Position numbers and translations under genes: made by a program
Shown: positions 16,406-29,425 of the stretch, piece by piece
How positions within the stretch are numbered: the stretch's first letter is position 1
Layout: every line of letters begins with the position of its first letter
Assembly (NCBI GenBank): GCA_029781795.1
Contig: JAKOWB010000008.1
Location: 1-64,000 of the forward strand
Direction of reading: 5' to 3'
Source of the DNA: Pseudomonadota bacterium
GTDB lineage: Bacteria; Pseudomonadota; Alphaproteobacteria; Kiloniellales; JACOMY01
DNA length: 64,000 nucleotides
Notes under the pieces: generated by a model
Seen by the model: only the letters and a program-made list of their open reading frames with translations
The model's database searches: none
Told to the model about the DNA's origin: nothing

Positions 16406-17586
16406 CAGGCGCGCTCCAGCAGCACCGCCATGCCCTGGCCGGCGCCCATGCACATGGAGACCACGGCCCGGCGGCTGCCGCTGTCCTCCAGGTGCTGCAG
16501 GGCCACCAGCACCATGCGCGCGCCGGTGGCGCCCGGCGGATGGCCGATGGAGATGCCGCCGCCATAGAGGTTGCAGCGCGCGCGATCGACGCCGAGTTGC
16601 CGCTCGGCATGCAGGTTCACCACGGCGAAGGCCTCGTTGATCTCGAAATAGTCGATGTCCGCCATCGCCAGGCCCTGGCGCGCCAGCAGCTTGCGGATCG
16701 CCGGCACCGGGCCGCAGCCCATGATGCGCGGCGGCACGCCGCAGATCGCCCAGTCGACCAGCCGGGCGCGCGGCGCCACGCCCTCCCCTTCAAGCGCGTC
16801 CCTGGCACCGACCACGACGAAGGCCGCGCCATCGGTCACGCCGCTGGAGTTGCCCGGCGTGACGCGGCCGCCCTGGCGGAAGACCGGCGGCAGCTTGGCC
16901 AGCTTCTCGGGCGTGATGTCCGGCCGGGGAAAGTCGTCCTTCTCCATCAGCCGCGTACCCTTGCGTCCCTCCGGCACCTCGATCGGTGCGATCTGCCTGG
17001 CCAGGAAGCCGGAGGCGATGGCAGCGCCGGCGCGCTGCTGGCTGGTCAGGGCATAGGCGTCCATCGCCTCGCGCGTGTACTGGAAGTCGTCGGCCAGCGC
17101 CTCGCCGGTCTCGCCCATCAGCACGCGGCTGAAGGGATCGCGGTAGGCCCAGTCAAGACTGTCCTCCAGCGTCTGCGGCCCGCGCGTCGAGCCCCAGCGC
17201 GCCTGCGTGGACATGTAGGGCCCGCGCGAAAAATTCTCGCCGCCGCCGGCCAGCGCCAGGCGGCCATGGCCGCTGATGATCTGCTCGGCCGCGGTGATGA
17301 TGGCCTGGGTGCCGGAGCCGCAGGCGCGCGAGACGTTGATCGCGCTGCTCTCCTCCGGCAGGCCGGCGCCGAGGGCGATGGCGCGGCTGGCGAAGTAGCT
17401 GTCCTGGTCCGACGGCAGCACGTTGCCCCAGACCAGATGGTCCAGCTTCGCCGCCGGCAGGCCCGCCTTCTCCAGGCAGGCCTTGGCCGCGTGCACGCCG
17501 AGGCGGGTCAGCGGCACGTCCTTCAGCGACTTGCCGAAATCGCCGAAGGGCGTGCGCATCCCGCCGGCCAGGTAGATGTCGGTCAT
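16405..17586 (-). CDS. thiolase (acetyl-CoA C-acyltransferase)
   Basis: 393 residues, the usual thiolase length. The three catalytic regions are present: the nucleophilic cysteine in NVSRACGSGTQA (near residue 89), the His of the NEAF region plus GGGISIGHPPGATGAR (His near 348), and the second Cys in SMCMGAGQGMA (near 378). It releases acetyl-CoA or a similar unit by thiolysis of a 3-oxoacyl-CoA, as the final step of the pathway encoded in the same operon. The downstream ligase overlaps it by one base; the enoyl-CoA hydratase gene upstream ends 11 bp before its start. Confidence 0.93.
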   Translation of the reverse strand: MTDIYLAGGMRTPFGDFGKSLKDVPLTRLGVHAAKACLEKAGLPAAKLDHLVWGNVLPSDQDSYFASRAIALGAGLPEESSAINVSRACGSGTQAIITAAEQIISGHGRLALAGGGENFSRGPYMSTQARWGSTRGPQTLEDSLDWAYRDPFSRVLMGETGEALADDFQYTREAMDAYALTSQQRAGAAIASGFLARQIAPIEVPEGRKGTRLMEKDDFPRPDITPEKLAKLPPVFRQGGRVTPGNSSGVTDGAAFVVVGARDALEGEGVAPRARLVDWAICGVPPRIMGCGPVPAIRKLLARQGLAMADIDYFEINEAFAVVNLHAERQLGVDRARCNLYGGGISIGHPPGATGARMVLVALQHLEDSGSRRAVVSMCMGAGQGMAVLLERA

Positions 17587-17597
17587 CGCGTCTGCTC

Positions 17598-18383
17598 CTA
17601 GCGTCCCGTGAAGCGCGGCTTGCGCTTGCCGAAGAAGGCCTCGATGCCCGCGCGGAAGTCGGCGCTGCGGGCGGAGAGGCGGAAGGTCTCGTGCTCGAGG
17701 TCGAGCTGCGCCCCCAGGTCGTTGCCCTGCGCGGCGGCGAAGAGTTGCTTCAGGCGGCCGTGCGCCAGGGTCGGGCCGGCGGCGAGGCGGCGGGCCAGCG
17801 CCTCGGCCGCGGCCGGCAGCTCGGCCGCCGGCACCACGCGATTGACAAGGCCCCAGTCGAGCGCTTGCCGCGCATCGAAGCGCTCGGCCAGCAGCGCCAG
17901 CTCCAGTGCGCGGCGCTGCCCCAGCAGACGTGGCAGGTGCCAGGTGGAGCCGCCGTCCGGCGTGGTGCCGATGGCGGAATAGGCCATGGTGAAGACCGCG
18001 TCCTCGGCCGCCACCACCAGGTCGCAGGCCAGCATCAGCGAGAAGCCGCCGCCGGCGGCCGAGCCCTGCACCGCCGCGACCACCGGCTTCGGCAGCTCGC
18101 GCAGCAGGCGGATCGCCGGGTGGAAGTGGCGGATGATGGCGCTGACCGCGTCGTCGGCGTGATCCAGGTCGGCATGGAAGACGCCGAGGTCGCCGCCCGC
18201 CATGAAGGCCCGCCCGGCGCCGCGCAGCAGCACGCAGCGCACCTCCGGCTGCTGGGCGCGGCGCAGACCTGCCAGCAGGTCGATCGCCAGGCGCTCGTCG
18301 ATGGCGTTCAGCGCCTCCGGCCGGTTGAAAGTCAAGGTCAGCAGGCCTTCGGATACGTCCTGCAGCACGGCGGGCTCGCTCAT
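17598..18383 (-). CDS. enoyl-CoA hydratase/isomerase family protein
   Basis: 261 residues from the ATG at 18383, which overlaps the SDR stop (ATGA). The crotonase core is present: TLTFNRPEALNAID, GRAFMAGGDLGVF for the first oxyanion element, VAAVQGSAAGGGFSLMLACDLVVA for the second, and the ending FFGKRKPRFTGR. One of the usual catalytic Glu positions is occupied in the SAIGTTPDGGSTWHLPRL segment by a Thr/Asp-rich sequence, typical of the isomerase or broad-range branch. It probably hydrates or isomerises a pathway enoyl-CoA. Confidence 0.88.
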   Translation of the reverse strand: MSEPAVLQDVSEGLLTLTFNRPEALNAIDERLAIDLLAGLRRAQQPEVRCVLLRGAGRAFMAGGDLGVFHADLDHADDAVSAIIRHFHPAIRLLRELPKPVVAAVQGSAAGGGFSLMLACDLVVAAEDAVFTMAYSAIGTTPDGGSTWHLPRLLGQRRALELALLAERFDARQALDWGLVNRVVPAAELPAAAEALARRLAAGPTLAHGRLKQLFAAAQGNDLGAQLDLEHETFRLSARSADFRAGIEAFFGKRKPRFTGR

Positions 18384-19192
18384 CGCACCCTCCCCAATGC
18401 CTGCCACTCGGCGGCGCTCATGGCCGCGAGGTAGTTGAAGGTGCCGCCGGCCTGCAGGCGGTCGCCGCCGTCCAGCGCTACGTCCTGGCCGGTGAGGAAG
18501 GCGCTGGCGTCGGACAGCAGGAAGGCGGCGAGGGTCGCCAGTTCCTCCGGCCGGCCCGGCCGGCCCAGCGGGTTGCGCGTCTCGAAGGTCTCGGCCCACT
18601 TGGGGTCGGCGAAGAGCCGGCGCCAGGCGCCGTCGGTCGGGAAGGGACCGGGCGAGAGGCAGTTGAGGCGGATGCGGTGCGGCCCCCACTCCACCGCCAG
18701 GCTCTGCGTCATGGCGCGCACCGCCGCCTTGCCCATGGCCGCCGGCACGACGAAGGCGCTGCCGGTCTCGGCCACGCTGCCGGTGATGGAGAGCACGGTG
18801 CCGGGGCGCCCGGCGGCGATCCAGCGCTTGCCGGCCTCAAGCGTCACATAGGCCGTGCCGTGCGCTACGGTCGCCAGCACGGCGTCGAAGGCGCGCGGGC
18901 TCAAGGTCGCGGTGCGGGCGACGATGTTGGCCGCCGCGTTGTTGACCAGCAGGTCGAGGTCGCCGATCCGATCGAACAGCGCCGCCACGGCGGCGGCGTC
19001 GCGGATGTCGCAGTTCTCGGCCGCGAGCCCGGCGTCCTGCGCCGCCCGCAGCTTCGCCGCGTCGCGGCCGCAGACCGTGACCGTCGCGCCGAGGTCCCGG
19101 CAGCGCCGCGCGATGGCCAGCCCCAGCCCACCGCCGCCGCCGGTCACCAGCAGCCGCTTGCCCGTCAGCAGCGTGGGGCTGAAGGGCTCCAT
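18380..19192 (-). CDS. SDR, 2,4-dienoyl-CoA reductase-like
   Basis: 270 residues. The nucleotide motif LLVTGGGGGLGLAIA (residues 14-28) and LVNNAAAN are normal. At the active site the usual Tyr-x3-Lys is replaced by AAMGK, with Ala where Tyr should be but Lys kept. This, and the sequence WGPHRIRLNCLSPGPFPT, match the dienoyl-CoA reductase branch, where the YxxxK tyrosine is also absent. It may reduce a 2,4-dienoyl-CoA with NADPH, which fits an isoprenoid or polyunsaturated substrate. It overlaps the hydratase gene by 4 bases and the carboxyltransferase gene by one. Confidence 0.8.
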   Translation of the reverse strand: MEPFSPTLLTGKRLLVTGGGGGLGLAIARRCRDLGATVTVCGRDAAKLRAAQDAGLAAENCDIRDAAAVAALFDRIGDLDLLVNNAAANIVARTATLSPRAFDAVLATVAHGTAYVTLEAGKRWIAAGRPGTVLSITGSVAETGSAFVVPAAMGKAAVRAMTQSLAVEWGPHRIRLNCLSPGPFPTDGAWRRLFADPKWAETFETRNPLGRPGRPEELATLAAFLLSDASAFLTGQDVALDGGDRLQAGGTFNYLAAMSAAEWQALGRVR

Positions 19193-20799
19193 CAGAGGCG
19201 CAGCACGCCGTAGCGCGGCTCGCCGATCGGCGCGTTCAGCGCGACCGAGATGGCGATGCCCAGCGCATTGCGCGTGTCGGCCGGGTCGATGATGCCGTCG
19301 TCCCAGATCTCCGAGGTGGCGTAGTAGGCGCTGGCCTGGTCGCTGTACTCGCGCTTGATCGGCGCCCAGATGGCGTCGATCTCCGCCTGGCTCGGCACCT
19401 TGCCCTCGCGCTCGAGCTGCTTGACCTTGATCTCGGTCAGGGTGTTGGCCGCCTGGTCCGCGCCCATGACCGAGATCTGACCCTGCGGCCAGATGAACAG
19501 CAGGCGCGGGTCGAAGGCGCGCCCGCACATGCCGTAGTTGCCGGCGCCGAAGGAGCCGTTGACGATCACCGTGATCTTCGGCACCTCGCTGCAGGCCTGC
19601 ACCATGATCATCTTGGCGCCGTCCTTGGTGATGCCGCGCAGCTCGTACTCGCGGCCCACCATGTAGCCGGTGATGTTCTGCAGGAAGATGATCGGCACGC
19701 GGTTCTGGTTGCAGAGCTCCATGAAGTGCGCGGCCTTCAGCGAGGAGTCGTTGAACAGCACGCCGTTGTTGCCGAGGATGCCGACCTTGTAGCCCCAGAT
19801 GCGGGCGAAGCCGGCGACCAGCGTGGTGCCGTAGTCCGGCTGGTATTCGTGGAAGCGGCTGCCGTCGACCACGCGGGCGATCACCTCGCGCATGTCGAAC
19901 TGCACCTTGATGTCGCTGGGGATCAGGCCATAGAGCTCCTTCGGGTCGTAGAAGGGCGCCTCCGGCGGCGCCCAGTCGACCTTGGCCTTTTCGCGCTTCG
20001 TCCAGGTGCCGACGATCTCGCGCGCGATCTGGATCGCCTCCTGCTCGCTGTCGGCGGCGTAGTCCGAGGTGCCGCTGATCTGCGTGTGCAGGTCGGCGCC
20101 GCCGATCTCGTCGGCCGTGCGCACCTCGCCGGTCGCCGCCTTCACCAGGGCCGGGCCGCCCAGGAAGATGCCGCCGTTGCCGCGCACGATGACCGAGTAG
20201 TCGCTGAGGCCCGGGATATAGGCGCCGCCCGCCGTGCAGTGGCCGAGCACCACGGCGACCTGCTGGCAGCCCAGCTTGGAGAGGATCGACTGATTCCGGT
20301 AGATGCGTCCGGCGTGGTAGCGGTCGGCGAAGAGCGCCGACTGCAGGTGCAGGAAGCCGCCGGCGGAATCGCAGAGGTGCACCACCGGCAGGCGGTTCTC
20401 GATGGCGATATCGAGGGCGCGCACGATCTTCTTGATCGACAGCGGATACCAGGCGCCGCCCTTCACGCTGCTGTCGTCGGCGTGGATCATCACCTCGATG
20501 CCGTTCACCACGCCGATGCCGGTGACGATGGCGGCCTGCGGCGCCTCGCCGTCGTAGGCCTGGTTGGCGGCCAGGCTGGAGAGCTCCAGGAAGGGCGAGC
20601 CGGGGTCGAGCAGCAGCTCGATCCGCTCGTGCACGCGCAGTTTGCCCTGGCGCTCCAGGCGCTTGATGTCGCGGTCCGGCCGCTCCCAGCGCGCCTTCTC
20701 CTGCTTCTCGCGGAAGGCGGCCAGCAGGCCAAGGTTGTGCGCCTGGTAGGCCTTGAACTGCGCCCCGTTGACGTCGAGCTTGCTCTGGATCCGGCGCAT
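19192..20799 (-). CDS. acyl-CoA carboxylase carboxyltransferase (beta) subunit, methylcrotonyl/geranyl-CoA type
   Basis: 535 residues, the usual length for this subunit. Two crotonase-like halves are visible: the N-half has DDSSVKGGAWYPLSIKKIVR and HCTAGGAYIPGLSDYSVIV with GGPALVKAATGE; the C-half has ILGNNGVLFNDSSLKAAHFMEL, FLQNITGYMVG and GSFGAGNYGMCGRAFDPR. The VKAATGE and GGADLH segments are those of methylcrotonyl- and geranyl-CoA carboxylases and not propionyl- or acetyl-CoA carboxylases. It carboxylates the gamma-methyl of a 3-methyl-enoyl-CoA using the biotin carrier encoded next. With atuA in the same operon, geranyl-CoA-like substrates are likely, but methylcrotonyl-CoA cannot be excluded. 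Confidence 0.9.
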   Translation of the reverse strand: MRRIQSKLDVNGAQFKAYQAHNLGLLAAFREKQEKARWERPDRDIKRLERQGKLRVHERIELLLDPGSPFLELSSLAANQAYDGEAPQAAIVTGIGVVNGIEVMIHADDSSVKGGAWYPLSIKKIVRALDIAIENRLPVVHLCDSAGGFLHLQSALFADRYHAGRIYRNQSILSKLGCQQVAVVLGHCTAGGAYIPGLSDYSVIVRGNGGIFLGGPALVKAATGEVRTADEIGGADLHTQISGTSDYAADSEQEAIQIAREIVGTWTKREKAKVDWAPPEAPFYDPKELYGLIPSDIKVQFDMREVIARVVDGSRFHEYQPDYGTTLVAGFARIWGYKVGILGNNGVLFNDSSLKAAHFMELCNQNRVPIIFLQNITGYMVGREYELRGITKDGAKMIMVQACSEVPKITVIVNGSFGAGNYGMCGRAFDPRLLFIWPQGQISVMGADQAANTLTEIKVKQLEREGKVPSQAEIDAIWAPIKREYSDQASAYYATSEIWDDGIIDPADTRNALGIAISVALNAPIGEPRYGVLRL

Positions 20800-21301
20800 C
20801 AGCCCTCACCCTTCCCGTCCAGCGGGACGAAGCGCACCAGCGTCGCCCCCTTCTCGAAGCTGGCGCCCTTGGCGAATGGCAGCTCGGCCACCACGCCGTC
20901 GCGCGGCGCGACGATGGAGGTCTCCAGCTTCATCGATTCGATCACCAGCACCGGCTGGTTCGCCGTCACGGAGGCGCCCACCGCGACCGGCAGAGCGACC
21001 ACCGTGCCCGGCATGGGCGCGTTGACGTGGTCGGCCGCCGTGCCGCCACCGCCACCGGCTCGCTCGTCCAGCGCCTCCAGCGTCCAGGTGCGCCCGCCGG
21101 CGTGCACGAAGATCTGCGCGCCCTTGACCGCGACGCGCACGCGGTGCGGCTTGCCGTCGACGGTGATGAGCTGTTCGCCGTGACCGAGCCCGCGCTGCGC
21201 GACGGCGTGCTGCCGCTCGCCGATCCGCAGCTCCAGTCCGCCGTTGCGGTGCAGCGGCGTGACGGCGTGGGTTTCGCCCAGGAGTTCGAAGAGCGCGCGC
21301 A

Positions 21302-21302
<1 letters not shown>
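20799..21302 (-). CDS. stand-alone biotin carboxyl carrier protein with BT-like domain
   Basis: 167 residues. The C-terminal half is a biotinyl domain with biotin-attachment lysine 125 in the sequence VIESMKLET. The N-terminal half (residues 5-80, ELRIGERQHAVAQRG to TWTLEAL) resembles the BT linker domain that normally lies between biotin carboxylase and BCCP inside the alpha subunit of methylcrotonyl- or propionyl-CoA carboxylase. Its start overlaps the biotin carboxylase stop by one base and its stop overlaps the beta-subunit start by one base. It carries carboxybiotin between the two catalytic subunits. The alpha subunit is thus split into two proteins here. Confidence 0.88.
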
Positions 21303-22777
<1,475 letters not shown>

Positions 22778-22847
22778 GGGGCGGAGCCTTCGGGAAATGC
22801 CCGCGCCGGGATCGCCGGCGCGGGCCACGGAACAAGCGACAGGACCG

Positions 22848-24026
22848 TCAGTAGTTCGTGAACTCCGTCAGCGTCTTGAAGCCGCTGTTGGTCGGGTCGA
22901 ACTGGTAGATCTTCACCGCCGTGCCGGCGAGCTTGTTGCGCTCGTCGAAGGTGATGGGGGCCATTAGCCCGCCGGCGTCGAAGTTCTCCATCTTGTCGAG
23001 CTGCTCGACGGTGCAGGCCCGGGTCAGGTCCTTGCCGCAGCGGCTCATCGCCTCGGCCAGCACCTTCAGGCCGACGTAGGTGACGTAGGTGTAACGGTCG
23101 GCACTCAGCGCCTCGTCGCCGACGTACTTCTTGGCGTTCTCGACGAAGGCCTGCGCCGCCGGGTCGGTAAAGGCCACGACGTAGTCGGCCACCAGGTAGG
23201 GATAGCCGGTGGGCCCGAAGAGCTTGACCGAGATCGGCATGTCGCCGACCCAGACGGTCGCCGCCTGCAGGTCCAGGTTCAGCTTGCGCGCGTCCTTGAA
23301 GATCGAGGCCTGGCCGCCGAAGATGGCACCCGAGACCAGCACGTTGACGCCGGCCTCGCGCAGCTTCAGCACTTCCGGCGCGAAGTCGCTCTGGCCCTTC
23401 TTGTAGCGGATGCGGATCGCATCCTTCAGGCCGAACTCCTTCACCGCCTTGTCATAGCCCTGCTCGATCGAATCGCCGAAGTCGTCGTCCTGGATGATCA
23501 GGCCATAGGTGGCGTTCGCCGGCTCCAGATGTTCGTGGATGTACTTCACCTGGGCATAGAAGGGCGTGGCGTAGCCGGGTCCGATGGAGAACACGGTCGG
23601 CGGCGCGCCCTTCTCCTCGTAGACCTTGGAGTTCGGCGCCGTGGTCACCACGGTCGGCAGACCCTCCTCCTCGATGATCGGCAGCATGGCGAGAATGTTG
23701 GAGCTGCCCGAGGTGCCGTTCAGGGCGAAGATCTCGTCCTCGCTGATCAGCTTCTGCAGCGCCTGCACCGAGCGCGCGGGCACGTAGCCGTCGTCCTCGG
23801 TGACGATCACGATCTTGCGGCCGTTGACGCCGCCGTTGGCGTTGATTTCCGCCGCGGCGATCTTCGAGCCCAGCACGACGCCGTCGCCGACGAACTTCGC
23901 CGGGCCGGAGAGGATCGAGATGTCGCCGATCTTGATCTCGGTGTCGCTGACGCCGGGATCGGCCGCGAAGGCCGCCCCGGTGAGGGCAAGGGCCGTGGCC
24001 CCCGCCAAGAGCACTCTGCCGAACAT
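22848..24026 (-). CDS. Liv-type ABC transporter substrate-binding protein
   Basis: 392 residues with a signal peptide (MFGRVLLAGATALALTGAAFA). The mature protein follows the type I periplasmic fold of LivJ-like proteins: EIKIGDISILSGPAKFVGDGVVLGSK start, AAAEINANGGVNGRKI, and LIIQDDDFGDSIEQGYDKAV. Family relatives in catabolic operons bind organic acids as well as amino acids. It heads the transport part of the operon: binding protein, two permeases, a CoA ligase, two ATPases. The 70-bp gap to the biotin carboxylase is one of the larger ones in the operon. Confidence 0.9.
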   Translation of the reverse strand: MFGRVLLAGATALALTGAAFAADPGVSDTEIKIGDISILSGPAKFVGDGVVLGSKIAAAEINANGGVNGRKIVIVTEDDGYVPARSVQALQKLISEDEIFALNGTSGSSNILAMLPIIEEEGLPTVVTTAPNSKVYEEKGAPPTVFSIGPGYATPFYAQVKYIHEHLEPANATYGLIIQDDDFGDSIEQGYDKAVKEFGLKDAIRIRYKKGQSDFAPEVLKLREAGVNVLVSGAIFGGQASIFKDARKLNLDLQAATVWVGDMPISVKLFGPTGYPYLVADYVVAFTDPAAQAFVENAKKYVGDEALSADRYTYVTYVGLKVLAEAMSRCGKDLTRACTVEQLDKMENFDAGGLMAPITFDERNKLAGTAVKIYQFDPTNSGFKTLTEFTNY

Positions 24027-24080
24027 GCGCTACCTCCCTTGGTGTGGCGGCCCCTTCCGGGGGGACGCCCGTGGCGACCG

Positions 24081-25130
24081 CTAGCCGTAGGACAGCGGCC
24101 AGTTGCTCCAGTACTTCTTGGTGTTGCGCCAGATGCCGGCGAGCCCGCCGGGCTCGAAGCGCAGCACCAGCACGATGATCACGCCGTAGAGCAGCTCGCG
24201 GATCTGGAAGACGTAGTTTGAGAAGAGCTGCTGCGCCGCCTCGCCGAAGGAATCGAAGACCAGGCGGATGGCCTCCGGCAGCAGGGTCAGGAAGGCGGCG
24301 CCCAGCAGCGCCCCGCGCACCGACCCCAGGCCACCCAGGATGATCATGGCCAGCGCCTCGATCGAGATCAGCAGGCCATAGACGTCGACGTTGATGAAGC
24401 GCAGCTCCAGCGACAGCAGCGCGCCCGAGAGGCCGACATAGAAGGACGAGACCATGAAGGCGTAGAGCTTGTAGACCGTCAGGTTCACGCCCATGACCTT
24501 GGCGGCGATGTCGTGGTCGCGCAGTGCCATCCAGGCGCGCCCGACGCGGCTGCGCAGGATGTTCAGCGCCAGCAGCACCATGATCACGGTCAGCGCCAGG
24601 GCGAGGTAGTAGAGCCCCGGCCCCTTGGTCAGCCCGACGCCGAGGAAGGTGGTCTTGGGCAGGAAGATGCCGCGATTGCCCTGGGTCAGGTCGTCGGCAT
24701 AGAGGATCACGTGGTTGATGATGAAGGCGAAGGCCAGCGTGGTGATGGCGAGGTAGAGCCCCTTGAGCCGCAGCGAGGGGATGCCGACCACCAGGCTGAC
24801 GATCGCCGCGGCGAGGCCGGAGACCGGCAGGGTAAGCTCGACCGGCCAGCCGGCCTCGGTCAGCAGGATGGCATTGGTGTAGCCGCCGACCGCCATGAAG
24901 CCGGCCTGGCCGATGGAGATGAGGCCGGCGGTGCCGGTCAGCAGGTTGAGGCCGACAGCGCCGATCGCCAGCACCAGCACGCGGGTGGCGAGCTGCGTCC
25001 AGTAGGTGCCGGCCACCAGCGGCAGCAGCAGCAGCAGGACCAGCAGCAGCCCGGCCCAGCCCCAGGCCGCCGCGTTGTCGCTGACGGCGACAAGCTGCGG
25101 ATAGCGTTCCTTGTAGTGTCCGCTGCGCAT
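24081..25130 (-). CDS. livM: Liv-type ABC transporter permease, LivM family
   Basis: 349 residues with about nine or ten hydrophobic segments. The LivM signatures are present: LNLLTGTAGLISIGQAGFMAVGGY, YLAITTLAFAFIINHVI, and GLGSVRGALLGAAFLTLLPE, the last being the ATPase-contact loop. It forms the inner-membrane channel with the LivH-type protein encoded immediately upstream (adjacent stop and start). Confidence 0.92.
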   Translation of the reverse strand: MRSGHYKERYPQLVAVSDNAAAWGWAGLLLVLLLLLPLVAGTYWTQLATRVLVLAIGAVGLNLLTGTAGLISIGQAGFMAVGGYTNAILLTEAGWPVELTLPVSGLAAAIVSLVVGIPSLRLKGLYLAITTLAFAFIINHVILYADDLTQGNRGIFLPKTTFLGVGLTKGPGLYYLALALTVIMVLLALNILRSRVGRAWMALRDHDIAAKVMGVNLTVYKLYAFMVSSFYVGLSGALLSLELRFINVDVYGLLISIEALAMIILGGLGSVRGALLGAAFLTLLPEAIRLVFDSFGEAAQQLFSNYVFQIRELLYGVIIVLVLRFEPGGLAGIWRNTKKYWSNWPLSYG

Positions 25131-26002
25131 CTAGACCCGCTCGATTGTCTTGGCGCCGAAGAGGCCGTAGGGCCGCACCATCAGCACCAGCACGATGACG
25201 ACGAAGCCGGCGATCTCCTTCAGGCCCTGGCCGATGTAGCCCTCGCTGAGGTTCTCCACGACGCCGATGGTGATGCCGCCGAGCGCGGCGCCCAGCACCG
25301 AGTCGAGGCCGCCGAGGATCACCGCGGGGAAGGAGCGCAGGCCCTGGAACCAGAGGTCCGGCTTGATGGTGAACATGGTGGCGATCAGCACCCCGGCGAC
25401 CGAGGCGATGGCGGCCGAGAGCGCCCAGGCCAGCGCATAGATGCGCCTGGCCGAGATGCCCATCAGCAGCGCCGCGGTCTGGTGGTTCGCCGTCGCCCGC
25501 ATGGCGATGCCGAGGCGCGAGAAGCGGAAGAAGGCCCAGGCGCCGGCCACCAGGATCGCCAGCATGGCGAGGGTGTAGAGCTGCGCCTCGTAGAAGGGCA
25601 CCGGCCCGATCTCGATCACCGTGTCGCTGAAGCCGGCGTCGAACAGGTCCTCGTTGGTCGACCAGATCAGCACCGTCGCGCCGCGCAGGATCACCGCCAG
25701 GCCGATGGTCACCATGACGATGGCGAAGACCGGCTCGCCCAGCATGGGGCGGATGAAGAGCCGCTCCAGCACCAGGCCGATCAGCATGGCCAGCGGGATG
25801 GTCACCGCCATCAGCGGGATGAAGGAGAGGTGAAGGCTGCCGGCCAGCGAGTAGGCGACATAGGCCGTCAGCATCATGAGCTCGCCCTGGGCGAAGTTCA
25901 CCACGCCGGTCGCCTTGTAGATCATGGCGAAGCCCATCGCGACCATGGCGTAGGTGGCGCCGGTCACCAGGCCCGTGCACACCAGGATCAGGAAGTAGTC
26001 CA

Positions 26003-26003
<1 letters not shown>
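25131..26003 (-). CDS. livH: Liv-type ABC transporter permease, LivH family
   Basis: 290 residues from the ATG at 26003, which shares one base with the ligase stop (TGATG). Signatures: GLVTGATYAMVAMGFAMIYKATGVVNFAQGELMML, RATANHQTAALLMGI, and GGLDSVLGAALGGITIGVVE as the ATPase-contact loop. Eight or so membrane segments. It pairs with the LivM-type protein encoded next. Confidence 0.92.
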
Positions 26004-27852
<1,849 letters not shown>

Positions 27853-27856
<4 letters not shown>

Positions 27857-28632
27857 GCCGCCACCTCCGCCTCGCGGCCCAGGTAGGCGGCGACGACCTT
27901 GGGGTCCTGCGCCACGGCGGCCGGCGTGCCGTCGGCGATCTTCTCGCCGTGGTTCAGCACGCAGACGTGGTCCGAGATGTCCATGACGATGGCCATGTCG
28001 TGCTCGACCATGACCACGGTGATGCCCAGCTCGTCCTTGAGGTCGAGGATGAAGCGGGCGATATCCTCGGTCTCCTCGACGTTCATGCCCGAGACCATCT
28101 CGTCCAGCAGCAGCAGCTTCGGCCCGGTCGCCAGCGCGCGGCCCAGCTCCACCCGCTTCTGCAGGCCGTAGGACAGCGTGCCGACCGGCCGGTCGCGGAT
28201 GTGCGCGATCTCCAGGAAGTCGATGATCTCCTCGACCTTCCTGCGCGCCGCGATCTCCTCGCGCCGCGCCGGGCCCCAGAAGAGCGCGGCGGTCAACGGG
28301 TTGGCATGCAGGCGGTGATGCATGCCGACCAGCAGGTTGTCGACCACCGACTCGTGCTTGAAGACCGCCAGGTTCTGGAAGGTGCGGCCGATGCCGAGCC
28401 GCGCGATGCGGTGCGGCGCCAGGCGCGAGATCTCGCGGCCGGCGAAGCGGATCGAACCGCTGGAGGGACGGAAGACGGCGGAGATCAGGTTGAACAGCGT
28501 GGTCTTGCCGGCGCCGTTCGGCCCGATGATCGAGGTGATGGAGCCGGCGGCGACCGAGAGGTCCACGCCGCTGACGGCACGCACGCCGCCGAAGGAACGC
28601 GAGACCGCGGTGAGCTCCAGCAGCGCGGTCAT
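27853..28632 (-). CDS. livG: Liv-type ABC transporter ATP-binding protein, LivG family
   Basis: 259 residues from the ATG at 28632, chosen because it overlaps the livF stop as ATGA; an ATG 9 bases earlier also exists. Walker A is GPNGAGKTT, the Q-loop is IGRTFQNLAVF, the signature is LSYGLQKRVELGRAL in place of the usual LSGGxQ, and Walker B is LLLLDEMVSGMNVEE, with EHDM as the switch histidine. It drives the importer with the LivF-type protein. Confidence 0.92.
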
Positions 28633-29420
28633 GAGAGCCACCGCTTGCGCCGCTTGTAGTGCTTCACCTCGCGCATCGACTTGCGCTTACCGCCCTCGCC
28701 GAAACCCAGGTAGAAGGTGCGTACGTCGTCGTTCTTCAGCAGCTTCTCCGGCGTCCCGTCCAGGACGACCCGGCCGTTCTCCATGATGTAGGCGTAGTCG
28801 GCGAGGGAGAGCGCGAGCTGCGCGTTCTGCTCCACCAGCAGGACGGTCAGGCCCTCCTCGCGGTTGAGCCGCCGGATGGCGGCGAAGATCGTGTCGATGA
28901 TCTGCGGCGCCAGGCCCAGCGAGGGTTCGTCGAGCATCAAGAGGCGCGGGCGCGACATCAGCGCCCGGCCGATCGCCACCATCTGCTGCTCGCCGCCCGA
29001 GAGGTAGCCGGCGGTCTGGCGCCGCCGCTCGGCGACCCGCGGGAAGAGGGTGAAGACATGCTCCAGCCGCTCCGCCGCCTCGCGCGGGCTGCGGGTGAAG
29101 CCGCCCATCGCCAGGTTCTCCTCCACCGTCAGGGTGTCGAAGAGGGCGCGGCCCTCGGGCACCTGCACCAGGCCCAGGCGCACGATGCGCTCGGGTGGCA
29201 GGCGCGTCAGGTCCTGCCCCTCGAAGGCGGCGCTGCCGCCGACGATCTCGCCCTGCTCGGGGTAGAGCACGCCGGAGATGCCCTTCAGCACGGTCGACTT
29301 GCCGGCGCCGTTGCTGCCGAGCAGCGCCACGATGCGGCCCTGTTCGACGCTCAGCGACACGTCGCGCACCGCCTCGATGGCCTTGTCGTAGACGATCTGC
29401 AGGTTGCCGAGCGTCAGCAT
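28629..29420 (-). CDS. livF: Liv-type ABC transporter ATP-binding protein, LivF family
   Basis: 263 residues. Walker A GSNGAGKST, Q-loop LVQVPEGRALF, signature YLSGGEQQMVAIGRAL, Walker B RLLMLDEPSLGLAP and the EQN switch in place of EHD, all typical of LivF. It has a basic C-terminal extension after the usual end (RKSMREVKHYKRRKRWLS), seen in relatives whose operons include an acyl-CoA ligase. The gene starts 5 bp after the TetR stop and overlaps livG by 4 bases. Confidence 0.93.
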   Translation of the reverse strand: MLTLGNLQIVYDKAIEAVRDVSLSVEQGRIVALLGSNGAGKSTVLKGISGVLYPEQGEIVGGSAAFEGQDLTRLPPERIVRLGLVQVPEGRALFDTLTVEENLAMGGFTRSPREAAERLEHVFTLFPRVAERRRQTAGYLSGGEQQMVAIGRALMSRPRLLMLDEPSLGLAPQIIDTIFAAIRRLNREEGLTVLLVEQNAQLALSLADYAYIMENGRVVLDGTPEKLLKNDDVRTFYLGFGEGGKRKSMREVKHYKRRKRWLS

Positions 29421-29425
29421 GGGCC

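Noticed and set aside
14306-16567. Long open frame on the + strand (753 codons) opposite the MaoC and ligase genes
   Set aside because: It is antisense to clear family members, is rich in Arg, Gly, Ala and His as expected for a shadow frame in GC-rich DNA, and has no recognisable domain.
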